From: an uncultured Bacteroidales bacterium
GTDB lineage: Bacteria > Bacteroidota > Bacteroidia > Bacteroidales > Porphyromonadaceae
DNA length: 64,000 bases
Reading direction: 5' to 3'
NCBI GenBank assembly: GCA_947290775.1
Contig: CAMYPM010000006.1
Coordinates: forward strand, 28,352-92,351
The notes beneath the pieces were generated by a model that was not told where the DNA came from, did not search any database, and worked only from the letters and a program-made list of their open reading frames with translations. The position numbers and the translations under genes were made by a program. Of the stretch, positions 51,489-59,940 are shown piece after piece (within the stretch, counting starts at the first letter, position 1; every line of letters begins with the position of its first letter).

Positions 51489-52764
51489 TAAGGATATAAA
51501 GCAAGAGCAAAGCAAGGAGGAGCTGCTGCGCAAGCGGCTAAACGCTTCCGGCAATGCAGCACCTCAAGAGGATTTGGATGAGGTGTGGATGCGTATATCT
51601 GCCACATTAGCGTCTGCTACGCCCAAGCCTAAGCAGCACAAAGTATACGCTCTGCCGATACTTCGTGTGGCGGCAGCTGTACTGGCTGTATTGGGAGTAG
51701 GCTTATCCATCTGGGTAGGCATGGACAAAACGCTTCAACGACAATATAATAGCACCTCTGAGGTCGCTGCTGTAATAGAGGAGCCAAGCCGGCATTCTAC
51801 AGAGCCAAAGCATGTGTATTCCGAAGAAGAGAATCAGATCAACTCTGTAAAGCATGAGCGTAATGCACAAGCCCTGCGTGGTGATACGCATCCTCAGTCT
51901 TTACGAGAAGAGAGCCAGCAGATGAAGGAACTATCTAATTCTTCCATGACTGCCGCCGATAAACATGACGAAGAATCCTTAAGTAACGTTGAGGAACAGA
52001 CAACTAACCGGGCAAACAGTGAGGAGACGATAGTAGTACAGGGATCTAAGGAGGAGATACAACCGCAGCCATTACAAGCTGTTGCTACCATTCGGAGCGC
52101 AAAAGAGGAAGAAGAGAACAAAGATCTCTCTATAAGAGCCTCATTCCTTGCTTATGCGAGTGGAAGTCGCTCATTTGGAACAGCAGACATGTCTCCCGGG
52201 GGTATGTTTCTTATGAAAGGAACTAACGGCACGGCTTTTAATTCCGAGCGTGACGTTTCTGCACTTCTCTACGAGCAAGCTGAGTTTAGACATGATATTC
52301 CGATTAAGTTTGGGGTAAATGCACTTTTGCAAGTAGGAAGATATCTCGGTTTTGAATTCGGTGTCAACTATAGTTATCTGCATAGTAAGGTTTCCCTTGA
52401 TCAGCATGGGATGCATTGGGAACAAAGCCAGAATGTACACTATTTGGGATTGCCTATAGGCTTCCGAATTACGGCTTATCAAAACGAATCAATCAGTCTC
52501 TATGTGGGAGCTGCTGGAGAGTTGGATAAGGTGATTTCTGCTACGCTAAATGGTACTACACTGGGAACACTCCCGTGGAGCTGGTCCTTGCATGGGCGGG
52601 CAGGAGCAACAGTACGACTATCGTCTCTTCTCTCCCTTTATGTAGAGCCGTCCCTCTCCTACTACTTTAAAGACGGTACTCCATTGAAAACCTATTATAA
52701 TCAAAATCCACTTGCACTAACTATTTCAGTTGGACTGCTCTTTACGCCCCCCATGCACTTCTGA
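51478..52764 (+). CDS. Anti-sigma factor with inner-membrane helix and C-terminal outer-membrane barrel (Dma-like)
   Basis: A 428-residue protein with three zones. Residues 1-58 are cytoplasmic, with a short anti-sigma-like helix (QEDLDEVWMRISATLASA). Residues ~60-82 form one transmembrane helix (ILRVAAAVLAVLGVGLSIWVG). Residues ~85-210 are a hydrophilic, Glu/Ser/Gln-rich, probably disordered periplasmic linker. Residues ~213-428 are amphipathic strands of a small PorT/OmpA-like barrel ending in a C-terminal Phe (FTPPMHF). This layout matches the dual membrane-spanning anti-sigma factors described in Bacteroides thetaiotaomicron, which bridge both membranes and control vesiculation. Its ATG overlaps the sigma gene. 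Confidence 0.82.
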   Translation: MRYNKDIKQEQSKEELLRKRLNASGNAAPQEDLDEVWMRISATLASATPKPKQHKVYALPILRVAAAVLAVLGVGLSIWVGMDKTLQRQYNSTSEVAAVIEEPSRHSTEPKHVYSEEENQINSVKHERNAQALRGDTHPQSLREESQQMKELSNSSMTAADKHDEESLSNVEEQTTNRANSEETIVVQGSKEEIQPQPLQAVATIRSAKEEEENKDLSIRASFLAYASGSRSFGTADMSPGGMFLMKGTNGTAFNSERDVSALLYEQAEFRHDIPIKFGVNALLQVGRYLGFEFGVNYSYLHSKVSLDQHGMHWEQSQNVHYLGLPIGFRITAYQNESISLYVGAAGELDKVISATLNGTTLGTLPWSWSLHGRAGATVRLSSLLSLYVEPSLSYYFKDGTPLKTYYNQNPLALTISVGLLFTPPMHF

Positions 52765-52779
52765 TCGGCATACATTATA

Positions 52780-54015
52780 ATGAAGGTAGTCCACTTATCC
52801 ACTTTTGATGTACGCGGAGGAGCTGCCATAGCAGCAGAACGACTGGTGCGGGCACTCATAGACGATGGTGTGGATGCATCTTTGCTCGTTTTGCAGCGAG
52901 AGGGCAAGTCTACATGTGTGCATGCTTTGGAACAAGCAACTCCCTTGAGGGCACGAGTCCAATTCTATAGAGAAATATGGGCTTCTTTTAGGAGAAACGG
53001 GCTGAAAAGGGATAGCACGCTCTTCGCTCGTTCCTATCCGATTGCAGGGTTCAATGTGACAAATTCTCCTCTTGTACAGGAAGCAGATATCATTCACTTG
53101 CACTGGATAAATCAAGGGTTTCTCTCCATTCGTTCTTTGGAGGATTTGGTTGCACTTAGAAAACCTGTCGTTTGGACAATGCACGATATGTGGCCTGTTA
53201 CTGCTGTTGCACATCATTGTAAAGACGTGAACGCCTGGACCCAAAAAAGTCCGCAAAGCTTAGAGTCCCGTATTGGACAACGCAAACAACGTCTCTACAG
53301 AGAATTAAAGCCCTGCTTCGTGGGGTGCAGTGAGTGGATTGCACGAGAAGCTGCAAAGTCGATACTTGCAAAGGAGTGTCGGGTAACCCATATTGTGAAT
53401 GCTGCTGATACGGAGCATTTTCGACTTGTTGATCAGAAACAGGCCCGACAGAAGCTTGGACTACCAGAAACAGACCCTATCATACTCTTTGGGGCTGCTA
53501 ATGCACAAGATCCTCGAAAGGGATATGCGCAGCTTATCGAAACATTCCATTTCCTCCGTCATAGCGAGGAGCAACTACCTTATGCAGTTGTTTTTGGAAA
53601 GGCAGATGAGAGGGTGCTGCGCAATGACCTTGAGGGCTTTGATCTCAGGGTGGCCGGTTATGTCAAAGATCCGGTAGAGATGAATCTTTATTATGCAGCG
53701 GCCGATCTTTTCTTAACCCCCTCCTTGGAAGAAAATCTTCCCAATACAATTATAGAAGCGCAACTTGCCGGAACGCCTACAGTGGCCTTTGCAGTAGGAG
53801 GTATCCCGGAGATTATTGATCTCTCGGAAGCAGGAAAGACGGTCCAGCTTCTTGATTGCCGTGCTTTAGCTAATGCAGTAGCCGAGGTGCTGTCACAGCG
53901 AAATAATTTATGCAGGACCCAACTGCACAAGCATGCCTTAGAACGATATTCTGCGAGTGGAGTAGCTGACTCATATAGGAGACTCTACGACTCACTTCTT
54001 CATGCTAAAGCGTGA
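52780..54015 (+). CDS. Family 4 (GT-B) glycosyltransferase
   Basis: A 411-residue GT-B enzyme with VVHLSTFDVRGGAAIAAERLVRAL as the N-terminal Gly-rich loop, HWINQGF and VWTMHDMWPVTAVAHHC in the N domain, and the C-terminal donor site PSLEENLPNTIIEAQLAGTPTVAFAVGGIPEII with the EX7E-like pair. The motif set is that of WcaC/WcaI-like transferases in exopolysaccharide or O-antigen synthesis. It starts 15 bp after the anti-sigma gene and precedes GDP-fucose genes, so a fucose or mannose-related surface glycan is a reasonable guess. Confidence 0.9.
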   Translation: MKVVHLSTFDVRGGAAIAAERLVRALIDDGVDASLLVLQREGKSTCVHALEQATPLRARVQFYREIWASFRRNGLKRDSTLFARSYPIAGFNVTNSPLVQEADIIHLHWINQGFLSIRSLEDLVALRKPVVWTMHDMWPVTAVAHHCKDVNAWTQKSPQSLESRIGQRKQRLYRELKPCFVGCSEWIAREAAKSILAKECRVTHIVNAADTEHFRLVDQKQARQKLGLPETDPIILFGAANAQDPRKGYAQLIETFHFLRHSEEQLPYAVVFGKADERVLRNDLEGFDLRVAGYVKDPVEMNLYYAAADLFLTPSLEENLPNTIIEAQLAGTPTVAFAVGGIPEIIDLSEAGKTVQLLDCRALANAVAEVLSQRNNLCRTQLHKHALERYSASGVADSYRRLYDSLLHAKA

Positions 54016-54102
54016 GGATGTGAATATAATTGGTTACTTTTGAAAGATAATGGCATGCAGGGGCAGATGGGTGCCCTTTGTATTGTTGCGGTACGAAAAG
54101 CT

Positions 54103-54633
54103 ATGAAGTATATCATTTGTCCCTATTGCAAGCGACGCATAACCGAAGAGGAGCTTCGACGCTACGAGCGTAGCGGAGGACGTGTGGTGATGAATTGTCC
54201 CAATTGTAAGCGGCGTTTGGCTTTCAGAATATTAGAGGAAGAACCGGAAGTTTGTAATTCTGAACCAGCTCAACAGGGAGTTGGCATGCCTGCTTTTGCC
54301 TATCTAAAAGTGATTGAGAATGTATTCGGCTATGCACAGCGTTTCCCATTGGTTGAGGGGTTGAACCGCGTGGGGAGATACAACGATCGCTTTTCCGAGT
54401 TAGAAGTGCCTATTCGTACCAACGACCCCAGTGTAGATCGTAACCATTGCATGATCAACGTACAACCTACCGAGAGCGGTGAAGTACAGGTCGAAATATG
54501 GGATAATGATAGTATGACCGGCACCTTTATCAATACCCGAGAGTTAATGCCGGACGAGCACCATCTTCTGCAAGAGGGCGAGGTGATTACACTTGGCGCA
54601 ACCTCAATTATATTTACATTTAGTAAAGAGTGA
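54103..54633 (+). CDS. Zinc-ribbon plus FHA domain protein
   Basis: A 176-residue protein. The N-terminal zinc ribbon has two CxxC pairs ([10 protein letters not shown] and [12 protein letters not shown]). Residues ~75-176 are an FHA domain: VGRYNDRF, the Ser/Arg-His pattern [12 protein letters not shown], and [16 protein letters not shown], ending in [18 protein letters not shown] domains bind phosphothreonine peptides, so it may read out a Thr kinase; no Hanks-type kinase lies in the window. ATG 54103 begins the zinc ribbon; the longer frame from TTG 54040 adds an unconvincing 21 residues. gmd follows after 4 bp. Confidence 0.85.
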   Translation: MKYIICPYCKRRITEEELRRYERSGGRVVMNCPNCKRRLAFRILEEEPEVCNSEPAQQGVGMPAFAYLKVIENVFGYAQRFPLVEGLNRVGRYNDRFSELEVPIRTNDPSVDRNHCMINVQPTESGEVQVEIWDNDSMTGTFINTRELMPDEHHLLQEGEVITLGATSIIFTFSKE

Positions 54634-54637
54634 TCCT

Positions 54638-55798
54638 ATGAAACAAATGGGTAAAGTGGCTTTAATAACCGGTGTAACCGGTCAAGATGGGGCTTACTTG
54701 AGCGAATACCTTTTATCGAAAGGATATCAGGTACATGGAGTCAAGCGTCGCTCTTCAATGTTCAACACTGAGCGTATAGATCACCTCTATCAGGATCCTC
54801 ATGAGGCTGACCGACGCTTTTTTTTGCATTATGGAGACCTTACAGATGGTCAGAACATAACTCGCCTTATTGCCGAGGTACAGCCGGATGAAATATATAA
54901 TTTAGCTGCTCAGAGCCATGTGAAGGTAAGCTATGAGTTGCCTGAATATACAGCTGATGTGGTTGCTTTGGGGGCACTGCGTATATTGGAAGCTGTACGT
55001 CTTTTGGGCATGGAGCAGAAAGTCCGTTATTATCAGGCCTCCACAAGTGAGTTATTCGGTAAAGTGCAGGAAACGCCACAGAAAGAGACTACGCCTTTTT
55101 ATCCGCGTAGCCCCTATGCGTCGGCAAAGCTTTTTGCCTATTGGATTACCATCAACTACCGAGAAGCTTACGGAATACATGCAAGCAATGGGATTCTCTT
55201 TAATCACGAGTCTCCTTTGCGGGGCGAAACCTTCGTGACGAGGAAAATAACCCGTTCGGTGGCCCGAATAGTATTTGGTTTGCAAAACTGCCTATGGCTG
55301 GGTAATCTTTCAGCTCAAAGAGACTGGGGGCATGCGAAGGACTATGTGCGCTCTATGCATCTTATCTTACAGCAACCGCAGCCTGACGATTATGTGGTGG
55401 CTACGGGTGTTACGACTTCCGTAAGAGATTTTGCACGGATGGCTTTTGAATGGGTAGGACTCCACATAACGTTTCAGGGAGAGGCGGAGGAGGAGCATGC
55501 TCTACTTACCTCTATAGATGAAGAGCGGTTTACAACCTGTGTGGGAGAAGCCTACTTACCCACAATAAAAAAGCGAGTGGGAAGTCGCTTACTCGCTGTT
55601 GATCCGGCATACTTTCGTCCTACGGAAGTGGATTCGCTTTTGGGAGATGCAGCAAAAGCACGTGAAAAATTGCAGTGGTATCCTGAGTATTCCCTAAGTG
55701 ATATTGTGCAGGATATGATGCTGCATGATGTGGCGCTGATGAAAAAAGAGGCGTACCTTGAGGAAGGTGGTTACAAGACGTGTAATTATTTTGAGTAA
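54638..55798 (+). CDS. gmd: GDP-mannose 4,6-dehydratase
   Basis: A 386-residue short-chain dehydrogenase making GDP-4-keto-6-deoxymannose from GDP-mannose. NADP loop: [19 protein letters not shown]; then [17 protein letters not shown]. The catalytic triad residues lie in STSELFGK and [15 protein letters not shown] (Thr/Ser, Glu, Tyr-x3-Lys). [20 protein letters not shown] is the substrate motif, and [10 protein letters not shown] is conserved. It is slightly longer than typical (~350-375 aa), with the extra residues near 290-320 and at the C terminus. ATG 54638 follows the FHA gene by 4 bp; fcl follows after 2 bp. Confidence 0.95.
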   Translation: MKQMGKVALITGVTGQDGAYLSEYLLSKGYQVHGVKRRSSMFNTERIDHLYQDPHEADRRFFLHYGDLTDGQNITRLIAEVQPDEIYNLAAQSHVKVSYELPEYTADVVALGALRILEAVRLLGMEQKVRYYQASTSELFGKVQETPQKETTPFYPRSPYASAKLFAYWITINYREAYGIHASNGILFNHESPLRGETFVTRKITRSVARIVFGLQNCLWLGNLSAQRDWGHAKDYVRSMHLILQQPQPDDYVVATGVTTSVRDFARMAFEWVGLHITFQGEAEEEHALLTSIDEERFTTCVGEAYLPTIKKRVGSRLLAVDPAYFRPTEVDSLLGDAAKAREKLQWYPEYSLSDIVQDMMLHDVALMKKEAYLEEGGYKTCNYFE

Positions 55799-55800
55799 TC

Positions 55801-56910
55801 ATGATAGCTAAAGATGCACGTATTTATGTGGCGGGGCACAGAGGCTTGGTAGGCAGTGCCATACAGCGCAAGCTTCAAGAGGAGGGATTCAGCCATTTAA
55901 TTACAGCGAGTCATGCGGAGCTTGACCTTTTGGATGCAACGGCTGTACATGCTTTTTTTGAGGAGGAGAAGCCGGAGTACGTTTTTATAGCAGCGGCTTT
56001 CGTAGGCGGAATTATGGCAAATAGCCGTATGGGGGCAGACTTTATATTCCGTAATTTAGCTATTCAGCAGCACTTAATGGGCGAGAGCTTTAGGTGTGGT
56101 GTGAAGAAGCTTCTTTTTCTGGGGAGCAGCTGTATCTATCCTCGATGTGCGCCTCAGCCTATTTGCGAGGAAAGTCTGCTTACTTCTCCATTAGAGGAGA
56201 CAAACGAGCCTTATGCCATAGCTAAAATAGCCGGACTGAAGATGTGTGAGAGCTTTAATAGACAGTACGCAACCGATTGGCTCGCGCTTATGCCCACCAA
56301 CTTGTATGGTCCAAATGATAATTTTAATTTAGAGACCAGTCATCTCCTCCCTGCTATACTAAGGAAAATGCATTTAGCTAAACTCCTGCGACAAGGACGA
56401 TATGATTTGATCAGACAGGACTTAAAAAGGTATCCGGTGGCACGTTTTAATCAAGCCGATCCTACTGAAGAGCAGATTAAAGATATGCTGGGAAGCTATG
56501 GTATTTCCGCTGATTGCCTTACCCTATGGGGTAGCGGTGCGCCACTGCGTGAACTGATGTGGAGCGATGATGTCGCCTCGGCTGCTTTATTTGTGATGGA
56601 ACATGTTTCTCTAAAGGAAGATATTGCGCACGGAGGTACGGCTAGAAACAGACACTTCAATGTAGGTACAGGACGAGAGCATACCATTGCACAAATAGCC
56701 CATTTGGTAAAAAAAGTAGTACAATTTGAAGGCGCCATAGCCTTCGATGGCGTACATCCGGATGGCACTCCCAGAAAGCTTTTGGATGTAAGTCGACTGG
56801 CTCACTTGGGGTGGAAAGCGGAAACGCAACTTGAAGACGGACTTCCTCGTTATTATAAATGGTATTGTAACAACACTAAGGATTCGGACGAAGATAAGGG
56901 TAAGAAATGA
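55801..56910 (+). CDS. fcl: GDP-L-fucose synthase
   Basis: A 369-residue epimerase/reductase that turns the Gmd product into GDP-L-fucose. It has VAGHRGLVGSAIQRKL (NADPH loop), AAAFVGGIMANSRMGADFI, LGSSCIYPRCAPQPICEESLLTSPLEETNEPYAIAKIAG with the catalytic Ser/Tyr/Lys, and LMPTNLYGPNDNFNLETSHLLPAILRK. An insertion of ~40 residues (about 195-235, KLLRQGRYDLIRQDLKRYP) is seen in several Bacteroidetes Fcl proteins. Together with gmd, 2 bp upstream, it completes GDP-fucose synthesis. Its stop overlaps the next ATG (ATGA). Confidence 0.95.
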   Translation: MIAKDARIYVAGHRGLVGSAIQRKLQEEGFSHLITASHAELDLLDATAVHAFFEEEKPEYVFIAAAFVGGIMANSRMGADFIFRNLAIQQHLMGESFRCGVKKLLFLGSSCIYPRCAPQPICEESLLTSPLEETNEPYAIAKIAGLKMCESFNRQYATDWLALMPTNLYGPNDNFNLETSHLLPAILRKMHLAKLLRQGRYDLIRQDLKRYPVARFNQADPTEEQIKDMLGSYGISADCLTLWGSGAPLRELMWSDDVASAALFVMEHVSLKEDIAHGGTARNRHFNVGTGREHTIAQIAHLVKKVVQFEGAIAFDGVHPDGTPRKLLDVSRLAHLGWKAETQLEDGLPRYYKWYCNNTKDSDEDKGKK

Positions 56911-58211
56911 CGAAAGAATTAGAAGATATATGTATTGATCTCTTACGCAAGGAGGTCGTTCCTGCAACCGGATGTACCGAGCCTGTTGCTGTAGCGTTGG
57001 CAGCTGCCAAAGCCTCTTCTATACTTGGCGAAGAGGTGAAGAAAGCTACTATTTTACTTAGTAGTAATATGCTCAAGAATGCTATGGGAGTAGGCATACC
57101 CGGTACCGGTATGATTGGCTTGCCGATAGCTGTTGCATTGGGTATTGTAATTGCTGAGCCTGAGAAAGAGCTTTCTGTCCTATCCGGATTTTCCAGTGAT
57201 AAGCTTGAGAAAGCTAAAGCAATAGTGGCACAGAAAATCATCCAGATCAAACACAAAGAGGGAGATGTGGATAAACTCTATATTGAGGTTTTATTAGAGG
57301 GAGATTCTGCACATGCTGAGGTAATTATTGAGGGCACCCATACGAATATCAGTTATGTGGCTCGCAATGGGGAGGTAATACTCAATAAGCGTTGTGTAAG
57401 GAATGAGGAGACCGCTACGTCGGCTAACGAAGAGGAAAGACAATTGGACTTTGATACGGTATATCGTTTTGCCACAGAGACGGATATAGAGCGTCTTTCT
57501 TTTATTGAAGAAGCGGTTAACCTGAATCGAAATGCGGCGGATTTTTCCTTGCAGGGTAATTTCGGTCATCAAGTGGGACGTATGATACGGAGTGATATGG
57601 GACGTAAGTACTTGGGACAGTCTACATTTACCGAGATACTCTCTTATACAACGGCAGCTTGTGATGCCCGCATGGATGGTGCTCCGGTCTCTGTGATGAG
57701 TAATTCGGGGAGCGGCAATCAAGGAATAACGGCTACACTGCCTGTAGCGGTCTTTGCTCGTCAGGAGGGTAAGAGTCGGGAAGAGACTATTAGAGCCCTT
57801 ATCCTGAGCAACCTGATGGTTATTTATATTAAGCAAAAACTCGGTCGTCTGTCGGCTTTGTGTGGTTGTGTGGTGGCAGCTACAGGCTCCAGTTGTGGTC
57901 TTACGTATTTATTGGGCGGCACACGTGAGCAGGTGGCTTTTGCCGTTAAAAACATGGTAGGCAATATAACCGGTATGCTATGTGATGGGGCAAAGCCAAG
58001 TTGCAGTATGAAGGTATCAAGTGGAGTCTCCTCGGCTCTTTTTTCTGCTCTTCTTGCTGTGCAGAATAGGGTAGTAACGAGCGAAGAGGGAATTGTGGAT
58101 GATGATGTCGACCGTACTATCGAAAATCTTACCTCAATTGGACGTAACGCCATGAGTGAAACGGATCGGCTCGTATTAGATATCATGACAAGCAAAAAAG
58201 ACCGTTCTTAA
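56907..58211 (+). CDS. L-cysteine desulfidase / UPF0597 (YhaM, CyuA-like) family protein
   Basis: A 434-residue protein of the serine dehydratase-alpha-like UPF0597 family, which breaks L-cysteine into pyruvate, sulfide and ammonia using an Fe-S cluster. Candidate cluster cysteines lie in PATGCTEPVAVALA, in CGCVVAATGSSCGLTYLLGG and near LCDGAKPSCSMKVSSG. The family motif SSNMLKNAMGVGIPGTGMIGLPIA is near the N terminus. Hydrogen sulfide from cysteine is a known trait of periodontal anaerobes; that this enzyme makes it here is inference. It overlaps fcl by 4 bp, an unexpected neighbour for sugar genes. Confidence 0.87.
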   Translation: MTKELEDICIDLLRKEVVPATGCTEPVAVALAAAKASSILGEEVKKATILLSSNMLKNAMGVGIPGTGMIGLPIAVALGIVIAEPEKELSVLSGFSSDKLEKAKAIVAQKIIQIKHKEGDVDKLYIEVLLEGDSAHAEVIIEGTHTNISYVARNGEVILNKRCVRNEETATSANEEERQLDFDTVYRFATETDIERLSFIEEAVNLNRNAADFSLQGNFGHQVGRMIRSDMGRKYLGQSTFTEILSYTTAACDARMDGAPVSVMSNSGSGNQGITATLPVAVFARQEGKSREETIRALILSNLMVIYIKQKLGRLSALCGCVVAATGSSCGLTYLLGGTREQVAFAVKNMVGNITGMLCDGAKPSCSMKVSSGVSSALFSALLAVQNRVVTSEEGIVDDDVDRTIENLTSIGRNAMSETDRLVLDIMTSKKDRS

Positions 58212-58226
58212 CTTTACTTTTTTATA

Positions 58227-59936
58227 ATGAGTACTCTATCTCCTAATACCAATAAGCGACAACATAGCATGAGCTTTAGCATCTTCTTACGAATGATGCT
58301 AAAAGGTTGGCCCCTTTTCTTACTCTCCTTTATCGCTGTTGCTGTAATGATGAAAGTATTGTCTCAGCGTACTTATATAGGTCAACCCAGTTACCGTATG
58401 ACCGTGATGAGTCGCTATGCAGACAAGGTTACTAATGAGTATCTACTCAATGGAGACAATCTTGCTCCCACTCACTTATGGGATAAAAATGCCCCCTATC
58501 AGATAACTCAGATCTATGCTTACATCACCTCTGTGGATGTGATTTATAGAGCGGGAATGGATTGCGGCTTTGATATGTCCTATGCTCAAAAGAATAAGCT
58601 GAGATATGTAGATGTATATAATGACCTGCCCTATCGCCTTCGTTTTCTTGATATGAACGATATGGATCAGGTTAAGCTAATAGCCGATTGGACGCAAAAG
58701 GGAGTTCGCCTAACCTCTCCTTCAGGTACTTTTCAGTCTAATCCAATAGACGAAAAGAAGTTTGGTGAAGTCTCTATAGCCTTGGGTGATACAGCCCAGA
58801 CAAGTATAGGACGTGTGGTTTGTCTACCACAAGCCGCCAATACATGCTATCCAAAGACAAAGCTGGATCTTACGCAGCCGGTTTATGTAAATAAGCAAAG
58901 TGCTGTAGACGTGAGGACATTATTTGATAAGGAAATGAGTCTTGAAACGGAGTCTTTGGGCGAGGATATCCCCGCATATACTTTCCATGTGCGTATTGGC
59001 GGTCCGGTTCGTTTAGTTACAGAGCTATTGGAAGGAATGGCGGCGCAGGGCGAGAAATACGTGCATGAAATGTTGCAAAGCGATCTTAAGGAAGAGAGAA
59101 AACTAATTGAGCAGTCTTTGCTCTCTCTCTCTCAAAAGAGTGCGGAAGGCGTGATCTCTTCTGAGGCAGCAGCCAAAGAGCGTAACCTGCTCAATATGAA
59201 GTTGACTCGTAATATATCCAATAGTGAGGCTCTTTCTGTGGAGCACTTCCTTACGGTTGTCGATGCCCCCTCTTCCCGTCATGCTAAGGATGGATTTAAT
59301 TATCTTCTTTTTGTACTGCTGACACTCGGGATCATTGTCCCCATGCTGATCATCTATTATTGTTGGTTGAAGCGTGGCTGTATATATGAGATGAGTCAGC
59401 TTTCGTCCCTTTGGCACAAAAAGTTCGTGGGTAGCTTTAAAATGGGAAAAGGCGAGAAGTCTCTTTCCCTCTTGGATGAGCAATTGGATTTGTTGCGTAC
59501 TTCTTTATCCGATGTGGATAGATTGGTAATAGCATCCCCATCTTACACTCAGGAAGTGCAGCTCTTTGTTCAGCGGTTAGTAAAAAATACCCGAGAAAGT
59601 GGCAGAAGTGTTGTATGGCATGACCTATTACCCCAAGGGAGCGCTGTCCGCGATGGCGCAATGCCTTTTTACTATCGCCCCGGCTATTTAGGAAGTCAGG
59701 TCTTTGATAAGGATGTACAAAAACTAATTGAGTCTACTCCTCAGAATGGACTACTCATACTCACTGTGGCGCCTGAAAAGGTTCCGTTCTTTTTGCCTAA
59801 GTATGCCACCGATTTACTTGTTCCTGTTACTGCATTCAGAAGCCGAATGCAGCAAATACACCATATGGAGCGTGAAATGAGCAGAGTGGCTGACCTTGAT
59901 AGCGTGCGAATTCGAACCCTTTGGCTGCATAGATAG
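58227..59936 (+). CDS. Wzz/Wzc-like polysaccharide chain-length protein lacking a kinase motif
   Basis: A 569-residue inner-membrane protein. A transmembrane helix near 32-48 (WPLFLLSFIAVAVMMKVL) starts a ~330-residue periplasmic domain, closed by a second helix near 355-378 (YLLFVLLTLGIIVPMLIIYYCW). The cytoplasmic C-terminal ~190 residues look like the Rossmann-type fold of Wzc kinases (LDEQLDLLRTSLSDVDRLVIASP, then GLLILTVAPEKVP) but have no Walker A loop and no Tyr-rich tail, so it is probably catalytically silent. Such proteins set the length of O-antigen or capsule chains. It follows the cysteine desulfidase by 15 bp. Confidence 0.72.
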   Translation: MSTLSPNTNKRQHSMSFSIFLRMMLKGWPLFLLSFIAVAVMMKVLSQRTYIGQPSYRMTVMSRYADKVTNEYLLNGDNLAPTHLWDKNAPYQITQIYAYITSVDVIYRAGMDCGFDMSYAQKNKLRYVDVYNDLPYRLRFLDMNDMDQVKLIADWTQKGVRLTSPSGTFQSNPIDEKKFGEVSIALGDTAQTSIGRVVCLPQAANTCYPKTKLDLTQPVYVNKQSAVDVRTLFDKEMSLETESLGEDIPAYTFHVRIGGPVRLVTELLEGMAAQGEKYVHEMLQSDLKEERKLIEQSLLSLSQKSAEGVISSEAAAKERNLLNMKLTRNISNSEALSVEHFLTVVDAPSSRHAKDGFNYLLFVLLTLGIIVPMLIIYYCWLKRGCIYEMSQLSSLWHKKFVGSFKMGKGEKSLSLLDEQLDLLRTSLSDVDRLVIASPSYTQEVQLFVQRLVKNTRESGRSVVWHDLLPQGSAVRDGAMPFYYRPGYLGSQVFDKDVQKLIESTPQNGLLILTVAPEKVPFFLPKYATDLLVPVTAFRSRMQQIHHMEREMSRVADLDSVRIRTLWLHR

Positions 59937-59940
59937 TATC

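Noticed and set aside
54593..54637. Longer N terminus for Gmd overlapping the FHA gene
   Set aside because: The family start ([13 protein letters not shown]) is reached from ATG 54638, four bases after the FHA stop.
57294..57836. 180-codon open frame on the minus strand
   Set aside because: Antisense shadow of the cysteine desulfidase gene, whose motifs and operon overlap are clear.
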